From Alopecurus myosuroides (Eukaryota > Streptophyta > Magnoliopsida > Poales > Poaceae), in NCBI GenBank assembly GCA_028641055.1, contig CM054060.1, forward strand, positions 313,647,652-313,711,651: a stretch of 64,000 nt of DNA. The letters are read 5' to 3'. How positions within the stretch are numbered: position 1 is the stretch's first letter; the number at the start of each line of letters is the position of its first letter. The position numbers and the translations under genes are program-made. The notes under the pieces were generated by a model, which did not search any database, had not been told where the DNA came from, and saw nothing but the letters and a program-made list of their open reading frames with translations. Positions 34,561 through 45,034 of the stretch are shown piece by piece.

Positions 34561-35032
34561 ATAGCGGACCCGGGCAGGATCCGAGACTTCGTGGATGGGC
34601 TCCGTCTTTTTCGTTTCCGGCCTCTTAGGCCTATTTGGTTTTTGTCTGTACTCAGACATGTTGAATGCTTCCGCTGTATTGTAATGATGTATTGTTGGGG
34701 CATGTGCCCTCTGAATGATTGTATTTGCTATCTCTGCTCTAATGAGAGCCATTTGCAACTTATTTCAATCTTTTGTGTCGTAGAGATTTGTTGTGATATC
34801 AGTTGTTCAACGCCGTTGACGTACCATGTGTGTATGGTTTGAAGTACGTCGACGGAAGTGTCCTGATTTCTACGGGATAGTTTACATCGACGGTGAACAG
34901 TAACGGTTGGTTGTCGCACATAAGTGCTGGCCTACCCGTAAGGGGACGCGGGAGCCGTTAAGCCCCGTAATCCAACCAAAATACTGTTCAGTTCGTACGG
35001 TGAGTATCCCCTAGAAGTCCGGGTGCGACAAA

Positions 35033-35044
35033 TGGTATCAGAGC
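35033..35044 (+). other. LARD-1 primer binding site
   Basis: TGGTATCAGAGC two bases after the 5' LTR, an exact match to the common plant initiator-Met tRNA primer site. Confidence 0.9.
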
Positions 35045-35550
35045 CTGTCTGCCTGTAGGATCCCTTTTTACTGGTCGCAGTTGAGTCTAGAAACTATTTT
35101 GTAGCTATACAGGAAAAATGAAACGTGAGAGTAGGAATTCTGTTCTTTTTCTTCTTTCCCCACCCACCCTCCCTTTTCTGGTAAGGAAGTGTAACGTTGA
35201 TTTTTCCCTTCTCATCTAAACTTTCAAGTTAGGATTTCACGAATTCTGGTTTCTCTAGGATGGTTATATCTACTAGACCATAGGAATGGAGGTGGTTGTG
35301 ACATGATTTATCACGTTGCCTACTCATGATTGAGAACGGAGGCGTGTAAGCCCCGGAAGCAGATCCTCTATTCCTTAAGCAGTAGATATTTATCCTATAG
35401 AAGCCCGGATGGGTTTTTCCGTAGTACCTCAGGAGTTTTGATCTCGTTTTCCCCGATGTTGATATCCTGTTCTTATCAACATTCTTTTCGTCCGTTGAAA
35501 TCTTGTTGTTTCCACTTCAATTCTTCTACCGGAGTCTAATCAAGTTTCCC
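35045..35550 (+). other. LARD-1 internal leader
   Basis: No gag domain seen. This is the untranslated remainder of the original leader and possibly scrambled gag sequence. Confidence 0.4.
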
Positions 35551-35557
35551 CGTTCAT

Positions 35558-36060
35558 TTGCTAAACTCTATTCCAGCTAAAGTGTTGTTTGATACCGGAG
35601 CATCACATTCTTTCGTGTCAAAAATCTTTGCCACAACAAACTACCTAATTCTGGTTCCGCTAAGCAATCAAATCTCTGTTCACTCCCCGGGATCTCAAAT
35701 GTTGACTTCCAAGATAAGTAAGAACAATCCAATTCTAATGGGAGGCCACATATTCCTCGTTACTCTCATGTTGATGATTCTGACATTGATGATTATTCAT
35801 GGTGTTGCATTGATGTCAATAACTCTGTTCCAACCTTATTACAGATAGTCTATTCACCAAATGCATCAAATTCTATCCAGCTATACACCCTTGGTACAAA
35901 AACCTCTCCCTTTACTTGAGAATGTTCCGGTGGTTTCCAAATTCCCTGACGTCTATCCACTGTGCACGATGTGTTTCACGTGTCACAGCTCAAGTGGATC
36001 TTCCCAAGAAGTATCCGGACCTTTTCTTTTCTCAGTAGGAATCTCGGGGCGCGATTCCTT
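35558..36060 (+). pseudogene. LARD-1 internal pol remnants: protease piece, RT leader and integrase tail fused
   Basis: AKVLFDTGASHSFVSKIF (35579-35632) is the N-terminal catalytic part of a Gypsy protease. About 300 bases on, ENVPVVSKFPDVYP (about 35918-35959) matches the segment just before RT in plant chromoviruses. Directly after it, in another frame, HDVFHVSQLKW (35965-35997) is the end of the integrase region. RT, RNase H and nearly all of integrase are therefore deleted with a junction at about 35960. The piece ends in the RDSFKGG-type sequence that normally precedes the purine tract. Nothing functional can be made. Confidence 0.75.
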
Positions 36061-36061
36061 C

Positions 36062-36070
36062 AAGGGGGGG
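36062..36070 (+). other. LARD-1 polypurine tract
   Basis: AAGGGGGGG, six bases before the 3' LTR. Confidence 0.8.
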
Positions 36071-36075
36071 CGTTT

Positions 36076-39000
36076 TGTAACATCCCAAGTCTGAAAAATA
36101 GCCTTTAGAATGTTTGATCCCTGTTATTTTATGTTTTGCATCATGGCATCATGTTGATTGCATTTGTTTTGTTTGTTTTCCATTTGTTTCCTTTGTTTTC
36201 TGTTTGAATTTCAACTCAAATTTCAAACCCTTTGTTTCATCCTTGTGATGTTACAATTTCCAAAGTGAGAGTTCAAATAAAAACAACCAAATTGCTTTCA
36301 TTTTTATTCAATGTTGATCACTCATTAAAATTGTGGGCTTAATCAAACAAATGATTTTCAAATCACCTTCAAGTTCAAATCAATGCATCAAGCAGAACCA
36401 ACTTGAACTTATGAATTTAATCAACTAATTTAATCAAATTGAATCTTAGGGGTCACCCTAATAAAAACATGGTTTTCATCAATAATTATTTAATTATCAA
36501 ATTACCCACACTCAAACCAATTCTCAATTCATTAACCTTTTGAATCCATGAAATGCACCCCTAAGTTGAATTCATTAAATCCCTTTTAAACCCTAAAGAA
36601 AACCTTATTGAAAATACCTTGTTTCTCTAAAATTAACTAATATTGGAAATCTCAATTAAATTGGTTTAATTTTAAAACAACAAGCAAACCATAAAGTTTT
36701 GAAAACAAAAACCACCAAAAGGTTGCATTTCAACTAAGAAATTTATCCTATTTTTTTTATTCCAAAATTTTCCTTAAACAAAACCTTGCTTTGTTTCCAT
36801 TTTGCTTTAATACCAAAAAAAATAATAATAATCAAATCAGTACAAAAAAAAAATAAGAGAGAGAGAGAAGGAGCAGCAGCAGCCCAAGCCCACCTCTTCT
36901 CTGCCTTGGCCCAGAACCATGTCGCTGTCACCCTCCTCGTGACGTCGTCACAGTACGAACTGGCTCTGAACCGCATGATCTCCTCCACCCCCATGGATGA
37001 GCTGCCGTACACCACCCCACCACCCTATATCTACCTACCCTCGACCACCTGCTAACCCTAGGCCCTATCTACCCTTCTCCCTCAAGCCATCGCCGCCGAT
37101 TGCTCCTCTGCCACCTCCCTCCTCTCTCTGAACCCTACGTTCTGAACCTGCACCACCAAGCCCACTGCCTTCTCACCACGTCGCCGTTCTGGCCGCCTCG
37201 AGGAACAGCTGAGGCGTGGAATGGAAGCGCGGTTGTGCCCTGGGGCTCGCCTTCCCCTCGCCCGCTGCCGGGAGGCACCGCGGTGGCCGCGCCATCGCCG
37301 GAGAATCCCTCCGTTGCGGCCTCGACCACCTGAACAACGACACCGAGCAGCGCGGTGAGCGCGTCGTCCTGCCCTTCCCTCTCCTATTCTGCTCGCTAGT
37401 ATCCGCACCACACATCGACCACGTACCCCCTCCTGCACTCGAGCGCACCACAGCAGCGAGGAGCAGCATCCGCGGCGACGCATCGCGAGTCCGGCGTCTG
37501 CCCTGCGAAACTGGTTCAGTTAACTGAACCCGATTGCAGTTTCAGATACCTGCGCCAAACTGAACAATAAAATCAGTCGCACACCGTATCTGTCACAACA
37601 GCAGAAGCAGCGTACTGGCTAGCACCCCCCTCTACGCACGCTGGGAGACCCAGGATCGATCCCCGCGGGCGCATTTAGCCAACCTTTTTGATGTTTTTTT
37701 TCGCGGAAGGGCGGGCCCACTTGCCATACGCTGCGGTGGCCCAGTCACACCTCACCCGCACCACGCTGGCAACAGCCTGGCGCTGACCCCACCGGTCAGT
37801 ATCGCTGTGTTGACCCGCGTTGAGTAGGAAAACGCCCAGGGGCCCCTCTGCAATTCTGTTTCCTTCTTTTTGGGTCCCTGCTTTTACCTTTTGGCCCTAA
37901 AATGGAAATGTGAATAACTTTCAAATGCCAAATCCAATTAAGATAAATAAAATATGCACACTGGTCCAAATTAAATTCTCTATCTAATGGTGCCATTTGT
38001 TTACTGTTTTGAGTTTCCAAATTGCAATTTAAATTTGAATCCAAATAATTCAAATGCACTTGTAATAATTCATAACTAATTCATACCAATTCCAAATAGG
38101 GCAAATAAAATATGTTTTTCACACCTTTTTGAATATCCTATTCAAATATAAAATTTGTTTTCTGGTTTGAATAATTTAAATTGCCTAAATAATTTAATAC
38201 TTGTTTAATTCAATTAAAATTGCTAAAATCATAACTTGCTCAAAATAATTTATTTTTGGACATGCAAAATATGTTTTCAAACCACCAAAGTGTGAACTTT
38301 GCAAATGTGAATTTGAAATTATGTTTTGACTAAATAAAATTCAATTAATATTCAAACTTATTTTAAATTCAATTAAAACTTGTTTAATATTGTTTAATTC
38401 ATAATAAATTCATCCTAATCCAAATTTCCATATGTGAAACATGTAATCCAACTAAAATTTGATGTTCTTTTCAAATATCAACTTTGTAATTTGTTTTGCA
38501 CACTTTAACTTGATGAAAACAATAATTGCTTGTGTGACATGTCTAAGTAACCAAAACTTTCCAAAATTAACAAATCATTTTCCAAAACTTGTTTTATTTC
38601 TTTTCCTTTGCCTCTGTCATTGTTATTTGTTGTTATCTTGTTATCATCATCATGCATGCATCATGTTTAACTACTCACACTTGTTAATCAAATGTAGATC
38701 ATTGCTTCAACCCAAAGCATTTGCATCCATATGCAATTCTCATTGCATATGGATCCAATTAAATTGTGTTACTTTGTCAAGTAGGTTACTTTGATGCATC
38801 TATTAACATGACATGCATCATATTTGATTGTGCACCTATGCCATGTATTGATTGTCTACCTTTTCTGTATTGTCTGTTTGCTTCTTATCGGATACGACGA
38901 CGTTGAGACCGACGATACTGACGACACCCCTTCTAAGGAGTTAGCTCAGTACCAGGCTACTGGGTTTTGCAGGCAAGTTATCACTCACATGAACCACCGT

Positions 39001-40728
39001 GTTCCTTTCAACATTGGTTACCGATACTTTCCGTTGTCTATTTCTGCTAGCCTTAGTAGTAGTTGTTCTGTTACGAACCCATCACATGAATCCCTTAAAC
39101 CTGATATTGCCCCATCTCCCTTCCTACAACCATTGTTTGAGCCCGTGTCTTACTAGCATGCTTAGGTTGCTTTGCTCGAGTCTGTTACCCGTTACTTTCT
39201 GTTACTATTTCATTATGTTCTGGGGGCTCGATGTTAATCAATCAATCATGCTAATGTTACTATTAATAATAACTTTGATGATAAGGCACCGGCAGGAGGC
39301 CCATGAGAGGTTTTGAAGCCTGCTAGTGTCGACCCTAATAGGAAAAGGGTCTTGTCTACTGATCCATGATGAGCGCACTACCCGCATTTGGGAAGCGAGT
39401 ATGGGCGCCCCCCTCAACTTGACCTGATTCGCATCTCGTCCAAATCGCCTCATTTAGTTCGTGTTTTCCATTTGCCGCATGCATGTTTTTGCGAGCCCAG
39501 GCCAGGGTGGAACTTTTGTAGTCGGCATATAGGGGGACACGGTCTTAGAGTGCTATGATGGTCCATTTTCTTCTGGGCTTGATTAGCCGTGCGCCCAAGG
39601 TTCTTTGGGCTTGATGCGAGGAATGGTTGGTTGTGTTGAGTGCCCCGCTTGGTGGGGTGATCTCCCATCTGGCGGGTTATTCATGAGTGTACGGCCAAAT
39701 TGGTGCAACCCTGCAGGGATAATCTTCTCGAGAAGCCGTGTTTTCCGCGGTTATGGATTACTTGGTGAAAGTACTGGCTAACAAGTACTCAGGACAACTT
39801 AAACATAATGATCAAACATGTTACACCCAATGACTAATAACTTGACTAGTAATAGGTGGATGACACAATAACTTGATTCACCTTTAATACAACTGTGTGA
39901 GTTATCCTCGGATTGCTTCTTTGGATAAGGGGCGAGATCCAGGATGGGTTTGTTTGAAGTTATCTTTCAGTTGGTTACAATCCCCGATCTTATCTCCTTT
40001 CTGTTAGCCGGAAGTGGTAGAATCTCTGTAGTTGGTTAGTGCAGCCAGTTGCAGCATCTTTTATATCCCCTTTCTTCCGTTGAACCCAAGGCATCTGTGC
40101 TTGGTGTTGACGGGTTACACTTTGGTGAACTGTGAGTCTTGCTTGCCAGTACGTTTATGTACTGACCCCTTTGGGGCTGTGGTTTACGCAGACGACGTTC
40201 CGAGGATCTACATGGTGACTACTACGTGGAGTATGACGACGAGACTGCTGACGAGTAGATAGCGGACCCGGGCAGGATCCGAGACTTCGTGGATGGGCTC
40301 CGTCTTTTTCGTTTCCGGCCTCTTAGGCCTATTTGGTTTTTGTCTGTACTCAGACATGTTGAATGCTTCCGCTGTATTGTAATGATGTATTGTTGGGGCA
40401 TGTGCCCTCTGAATGATTGTATTTGCTATCTCTGCTCTAATGAGAGCCATTTGCAACTTATTTCAATCTTTTGTGTCGTAGAGATTTGTTGTGATATCAG
40501 TTGTTCAACGCCGTTGACGTACCATGTGTGTATGGTTTGAAGTACGTCGACGGAAGTGTCCTGATTTCTACGGGATAGTTTACATCGACGGTGAACAGTA
40601 ACGGTTGGTTGTCGCACATAAGTGCTGGCCTACCCGTAAGGGGACGCGGGAGCCGTTAAGCCCCGTAATCCAACCAAAATACTGTTCAGTTCGTACGGTG
40701 AGTATCCCCTAGAAGTCCGGGTGCGACA
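36076..40728 (+). repeat. LARD-1 3' LTR (4,653 bp)
   Basis: Same length as the 5' LTR and, by eye, one substitution different. Followed by CGGAC. Confidence 0.95.
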
Positions 40729-40733
40729 CGGAC

Positions 40734-40952
40734 GTACCGGCGGAAGCGCTTGCCCTTGGGCGCGCCGCGGGGCGGCGCGCGTGACGCCGGAGGCGGAGCG
40801 GCGACGTGCGGCTGGCCGCCGATGCGGATGCCTCCCGGGCCGAAGCCGAAGGCCTCCGCCGGCGGCGGTGGAACGGCGGAGCGCGCGCCGCTCGAGGACC
40901 CGGCCTCGTGGTCGTTCCGGGGGCGTTTGCCGCTCGAGAACCAGCGGGACAT
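40734..40952 (-). pseudogene. CACTA second gene (ORF2), 5' part
   Basis: The ATG at 40952-40950 (minus strand) opens MSRWFSSGKRPRNDHEAGSS, followed by a P/A/G-rich stretch and GAPKGKRFRRYVR, where the LTR element's CGGAC duplication begins. The frame continues at 30377 in the same phase. A TATA box lies about 65 bases upstream (41017-41028). The basic end of this piece and the acidic region in the 3' part are what can be seen. No named domain is recognised. Confidence 0.7.
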
Positions 40953-41016
40953 GGTGGCTAGGGTTGCTTTGCCTGGGGCGTGGCCGGGGTGGATGGGCTG
41001 TACGGGCGGCGGGGGC

Positions 41017-41028
41017 CCTTTATAAAGG
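41017..41028 (-). promoter_or_regulatory. TATA box of CACTA ORF2
   Basis: CCTTTATAAAGG, palindromic, about 65 bases before the ORF2 ATG on the minus strand. Confidence 0.55.
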
Positions 41029-41039
41029 ACACGGGGGAG

Positions 41040-41515
41040 GCTGGCATGCCAACCGGCGCCCTGAACGTGGCGGCGGTTGCAGGCGGCCATGAATGCGGGG
41101 CGGGAGCCGAGGCGTGGCGGGAAGACGAGACGTGGCGGCGGTTGCAGCTGGGCACGCGCGCGTGGGGAAGTGGAGGGGGGCGGGAAGACGAGGCGGGACG
41201 GGAAGACGAGGCGGCCGTGGGCCGTTTGACCGTCCATGTGGTCTTAATTTAAGGGACCCGGCGAGCCAGCCGCTAGGCCGCTGGCCAGTGGCCCCTGTGA
41301 AACGTTGACCGAACATAATAAAAGACGCGGGCCAGTGGGCCCTTTTGACCAAAAATGTGGCCAGTGGGCTTAATTAAAGATGTGGGCCTGGACGCGGTTG
41401 GGGAAGGAGAGGCCGGTTGGGGATTGCGAGACAGGAGCCAAAAAAAAAACGAAACAAAAAAAAAACCTGCTGCCGCAGGAAAAGTGGGCAGAATACTTTT
41501 TTTTTAAAAAACAAG
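41040..41515. other. CACTA right interior
   Basis: Upstream region of ORF2 with GC-rich AGGCGGGACGGGAAGACG repeats (near 41165-41215) and A-runs near 41441-41466. Frames on both strands are compositional. Confidence 0.4.
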
Positions 41516-41519
41516 TTAT

Positions 41520-41712
41520 CCATCCCGGTTCCTAAAACGAACCGGGACGAACTCCCTGGCCGTCCCTGGCCCAGGTTCGCCACGTGGGCAATCCTTACCA
41601 TCCCGGGTCCTGACACAACCGGGACCAATGGGGGAGGGCCATTTGTCCCGGCTAGCCCATCCCGGTTGCACAACCGGAACAACTGGCCCTTACGACCCAG
41701 GACAAATGGCGC
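41520..41712. repeat. CACTA right subterminal repeat region
   Basis: Copies of CATCCCGGTT and AACCGGGAC in both orientations, matching the left subterminal region in type. Confidence 0.75.
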
Positions 41713-41726
41713 TGTTTCCACTAGTG
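41713..41726 (-). repeat. CACTA right terminal inverted repeat
   Basis: TGTTTCCACTAGTG, followed by the TTA duplication (41727-41729). Confidence 0.92.
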
Positions 41727-42015
41727 TTACGTGCCTCGCCGTGCGCTAGGTCTAGTCTTCGGTTACAAAAGTCTTGATTATGCATCCCCTCTTCTGGCGG
41801 CAATGGTGAGATTTGTTCTGTTCTTCTGGCTTGCATCACAGTGGCTTGGTTGATGGAAATGTCCAACAGATTCCGTGTGCGTGCTAACCCCTGAGGGCTA
41901 TGTTGCTATTTTCTTTTTATGGGGTTCTTTCTAAAAAATCTACGACAATTGTCCCTGTATATTTTCTTTGGTAGTCTCATCGTGAGTTTTTTAATCTTCT
42001 TATAGACTAGTAGTG
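41727..42015. repeat. Unassigned repeat, copy B, right part
   Basis: TTACGTGCCTCGCC continues copy A from 18208 and aligns to its end (GGTTACAAAAGTCTTGAT, GAGGGCTATGTTGCTATTTT, TTTCTTTGGTAGTCTCA). Confidence 0.7.
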
Positions 42016-42400
42016 ATGCATGTGCAACGCACGATCTTTAGTTAACAACAATTTGCCTCCTAGTTAAGCATGGTCTCCCAATCACGTGAGGTTGCCGTGA
42101 ATGCATTTGTGGGTTCTAGTCTCACTCAACAAAATGCATTATTTAATAAGATTGTTTTGCTAAATTTAAACCATATAGAAACATGCATACTCACATTGCT
42201 AATCATATCAAGAACATATATTTTTGCAATTTCTATCAAATAAGAGGTCACCATATAGAAACATGCACTTGCATCGCACATATAACCTTACATATTTCTT
42301 TAGTGTTCTCATCACCATGACTAAATATATTTCGGAAAAAAAATAACCACAACAAGATCAATAACCTAAACTGATTTATTTGGTGCAGAAAACCGCGTCG
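42016..42400. other. Unassigned AT-rich sequence
   Basis: It starts after ACTAGTAGTGATGCATGTGCAACGCACG, a motif often seen near ends of unidentified Triticeae repeats. ACCATATAGAAACATGCA occurs twice (near 42170 and 42250). No ORF. Confidence 0.3.
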
Positions 42401-42580
42401 CCGAACCCTGGTTTATCCGAATACTACCATCATTGGCGAAATCACTCCATAACGAGCGCGCGACTGCTCGCGCGGTGGGTCCCACCTCTTCTTCTTTCTT
42501 CCTCCTTCTTCTTCCTCCGCGCGAGCGCACGATCCCTTCCTTCTTCGCGCGTGGCCGGGGCCGGGGAAGAGAACCGCCGC

Positions 42581-42754
42581 GAGCTTAGGGTAGCCTCGCC
42601 GCCGACGGGGACGGCGCGGCTGGCCGCGACGTCGCCGGCCAGGCGAGGGACACGGCAGGGCTCCGCCGAGCTTAGGGTAGCCTCGCCGCCGACGGGGACG
42701 GCGCGGCTGGCCGCGACGTCGCCGGCCAGGCGAGGGACACGGCAGGCTAGGTGA
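42581..42754. repeat. 87-bp tandem duplication
   Basis: GAGCTTAGGGTAGCCTCG... begins at 42581 and again at 42668; the two copies appear identical over about 80 bases. The period equals 29 codons and keeps the frame open. Confidence 0.8.
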
Positions 42755-42880
42755 GGACTTAGGTTGGGGGTGGGGGTGGGGGTTTCGCCGGCGACGAGAT
42801 CGAATTGGTGGGGTGGTTTAGAGGGAGGGCCGGGCGGCGGCAGACCGGCGGAGGAGGCGGTTGGAGGAGGGCGGGGCGGC

Positions 42881-42958
42881 GAGGCGGGCGCGGGAGCGCC
42901 GCCGGCCGCGGGTGGCGGCGAGGCGGGCGCGGGAGCGCCCCCGGCCGCGGGTGGCGGC
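42881..42958. repeat. 39-bp tandem duplication
   Basis: GAGGCGGGCGCGGGAGCGCC begins at 42881 and 42920, with one mismatch (GCCGCC versus GCCCCC). Confidence 0.75.
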
Positions 42959-43070
42959 GGCAGGCGGTTCGGCCGGCGACGGCGGCGGGGGACCCTGTGT
43001 TTTCTTCCTCCTCGTGCGCACGTGCGGGCGGTCGGAAACCGATCGATCGCTCGCGCGCTCGTAAGCTAGC

Positions 43071-43340
43071 ATAGCCTCATCATTGGACATGAACCGATGG
43101 ACTTTAGTTTACGCCGAAGAAACCTTGACCAGTTAGGTGCACATACATTACCCAAAAAACAATTTATAAGAATTTATCTCCATAGAGGCTATGCATAATT
43201 ATTTCAAATCATTCAAAGGCTAGAGTTTCGTTTCAATAATAACGTCATAGTCCAAACTCTAACTACATTATATATACAAGGTTACGGGTGATTGGTGCGG
43301 TGGCGCATCCAGACTGGCTCATTCCCAAGGTATTATGCCC
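43071..43340. other. Unassigned AT-rich spacer between GC islands
   Basis: No feature recognised. Confidence 0.3.
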
Positions 43341-44400
43341 GGCGGCGGAAACAAGTCATTATGCGTTCAGAACTTCCCGAACAGGGGCTGCCGATGTGAA
43401 GCATTAGACGATCTTCGGCCGTGCCTCCACGAGCCCCAGAACCACTATTTTAACGTCGGTAGGCAAAAATTCGCCAAGCCAAGCCCCACGGCGTTGTTTA
43501 GCGCCGGATTTGGGCAAAATAGCCCCCGGCAAACCCAGGCAAACCAGACGATGAGGCAGCAGGAAGCCCCGTCCTCGCCGCGCCCGTCCCCCGTCCTCGC
43601 CACGCCCAGCTCGCGGAGCTCCCACCTCGTCGCGCCGTGGCAGTCGAGGGCGCATGGCCAAGAGCGCCGTGGCTGTCCAGGGCGACGCCGCCGTAGGAGC
43701 TCGAGCGCCCGGGGATGATCCTGGACACGGGCGGGATGGCGCCGCCGTTCTCGCCCTCTAGCGCACGTCCGCCCAGCGCCGGTGATGATCCTAGACACGG
43801 GCGGGACTCCCTCTGGCGCCGCGGTGCTTGCGCTCTGGCGCACGTCCGCCCTGTGTCGGCCGCCGTCCGTCCGCCTGCCCTTGCTCACGGACTGGCGCCG
43901 CGGAGGTCCAGCTCGCGGAGCTCCAGCCACGCAGCGGGGAGTACTCGCTCGGCGCCAAGGGCGCTCGTGCCGCGCGGGCCCGGCATTCCGCCGCGTCTGC
44001 TTCTGCGCACGCCGTGGACGAGCTCCGCGCCAAGGGCGCCCGTGGCGCGCGGGCCTGGCATGCTGCCGCCGCGTCTGCTTCTGCGCACGCCGTGGACGAG
44101 CTCCGCGCCAAGGGCGCCCGTGGCGCGCGGGCCTGGCATGCTGCCGCCGCGTCTGCTTCTTCGCGCACGCCGTGGGCGAGCTCCCCGCCAAGTCCACGCT
44201 CGCCAGAGACGGCGGACTACGCCATCCTGAGGTGCGAACTCGTAACCGGAGACGGCATTGCGCGCCTGGCGTCTTGCATATGTGCGCGCCCTCGAAGCTT
44301 GAGTGGCGTCCCCAGATGTCGTCCTCGGCATGCCCACAGAGTGTCGTCCTCGGCATGCTCTTAGTACCGGCTGCCTGTCTGGTCCCATTCATCATCACAA
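43341..44400. other. Second GC-rich island with tandem repeats, unassigned
   Basis: Long open frames occur on both strands (plus 43782-44441, minus 44398-43445), with R/A/P-rich composition and no domain. Partial direct repeats include GATGATCCT(G/A)GACACGGGCGGGA at 43714 and 43784. Possibly a captured gene piece or a non-coding GC-rich repeat. Confidence 0.3.
43991..44175. repeat. 78-bp tandem repeat, about 2.4 copies
   Basis: CCGCGTCTGCTTCTGCGCAC starts at 43991, 44069 and 44147. The period is 26 codons. Confidence 0.8.
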
Positions 44401-44875
44401 CCTCTCAGCCGCAGCACGTAAAGCAATGGCATCGACAATAGTAGAAAGAAACAATAAATAAGAAAATGCATCAATAATCCATGGAGTACACACCAGAAGA
44501 GTTGTACTTGTAATTCATAACATTCAGAAATGCGTGAAAAATCTTAAGAATATTTATGTTTATTAAAGCCATACGAACCCCCGAAAATTCTCTCTCTCAA
44601 AAAAAGAGACATTGTGTAGATTTTGAACTTTCTCAAATTATGCAAATAAAAGGAGCAAACCCCTTATAGGTAGCACAAATATGTGTCATGGACTTGAGCT
44701 GTGAATAAATTTCATCTATAACCTGCAATGGACAACAACTGTAGTTATGTTACACAAAAGTGGCTGAAGGATTTACCACTGATTAAGCAAACTTGTTGTA
44801 GCGCAAATTCTCTTGATCGCGTATTGCACAATCCGGTGGATAGTAGCTAAAATCTAGAGCAAAGAACTAAACATA
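44401..44875. other. Unassigned AT-rich sequence
   Basis: No ORF, terminal repeat or RNA gene seen. Confidence 0.3.
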
Positions 44876-44881
44876 CCCCCC

Positions 44882-44914
<33 letters not shown>

Positions 44915-44921
44915 CCCGCCC
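44876..44921. repeat. Poly(C) tract
   Basis: Five-plus-one C, one A, then 31 consecutive C (44883-44913) and a GCCCGCCC edge. It lies 29 bases left of the LARD-2 LTR. Its true length is uncertain in most sequencing methods. Confidence 0.9.
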
Positions 44922-45034
44922 ACATTGTTCTTCTGATCAGTTGTAAGGGTGTAACATCCCTGATTTTTGAAAACATTCAAAAATCACAAAATTTTAAAAC
45001 TTTTTATTTTCTGCTAATGCAAGCCACCAAAAAC

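Larger units (their letters stand above)
30378..35030 (+). repeat. LARD-1 5' LTR (4,653 bp)
   Basis: An AT-rich first kilobase is followed by a GC-rich centre (31180-31830, with a CTATATCT box near 31325), then AT-rich sequence and a GC-balanced last 1.8 kb. Short frames in the GC-rich part run on both strands and have no recognised domain. A candidate spliced acidic ORF lies at 33126-34560. Confidence 0.95.
30378..40728 (+). mobile_element. LARD-1: non-autonomous Gypsy derivative with 4.65-kb LTRs
   Basis: Two LTRs of exactly 4,653 bp (30378-35030 and 36076-40728), TGTAACATCCC...GGGTGCGACA, enclose only 1,045 bp. It has a Met-tRNA primer site, a purine tract, and CGGAC target duplications. 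The LTRs differ at one position that I can see (A at 32231, C at 37929). The internal part keeps remnants of a chromovirus-like pol, so the plus strand is the coding strand. It must have been copied by proteins from another element. It interrupts ORF2 of the CACTA transposon. Confidence 0.95.
23935..41726 (+). mobile_element. CACTA (En/Spm) DNA transposon, 17.8 kb, with a nested LTR element
   Basis: The ends are perfect inverted copies, CACTAGTGGAAACA at 23935 and TGTTTCCACTAGTG at 41726, flanked by TTA on both sides (23932-23934, 41727-41729). Subterminal TCCCGGTT / AACCGGGA repeats crowd both ends. It carries a TNP2-type transposase on the plus strand and a second gene on the minus strand, converging on each other. 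Without the nested LTR element (30378-40728 plus its 5-bp duplication) it would be about 7.4 kb. The transposase has several stops, so any mobility would need a helper copy. The end motif resembles Triticeae Caspar-type CACTAs, but I do not assign a family. Confidence 0.92.
42401..43070. other. GC-rich island with two tandem duplications
   Basis: Open frames on both strands without recognised domains. It contains an 87-bp tandem pair (42581-42754) and a 39-bp tandem pair (42881-42958). A TCTTCTTCTTTCTTCC stretch precedes it. It could be a promoter/first-exon piece captured from a gene, but nothing proves that. Confidence 0.35.

Noticed and set aside
35033..35044. Possible tRNA gene at the TGGTATCAGAGC sites (also 58614)
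   Set aside because: These are primer binding sites complementary to a tRNA end. No cloverleaf can be formed from the surrounding bases.
43445..44398. 317-residue minus-strand ORF in the second GC island
   Set aside because: Low-complexity R/A/P composition, open on several frames at once, built largely from a 78-bp tandem repeat. No codon or domain evidence.
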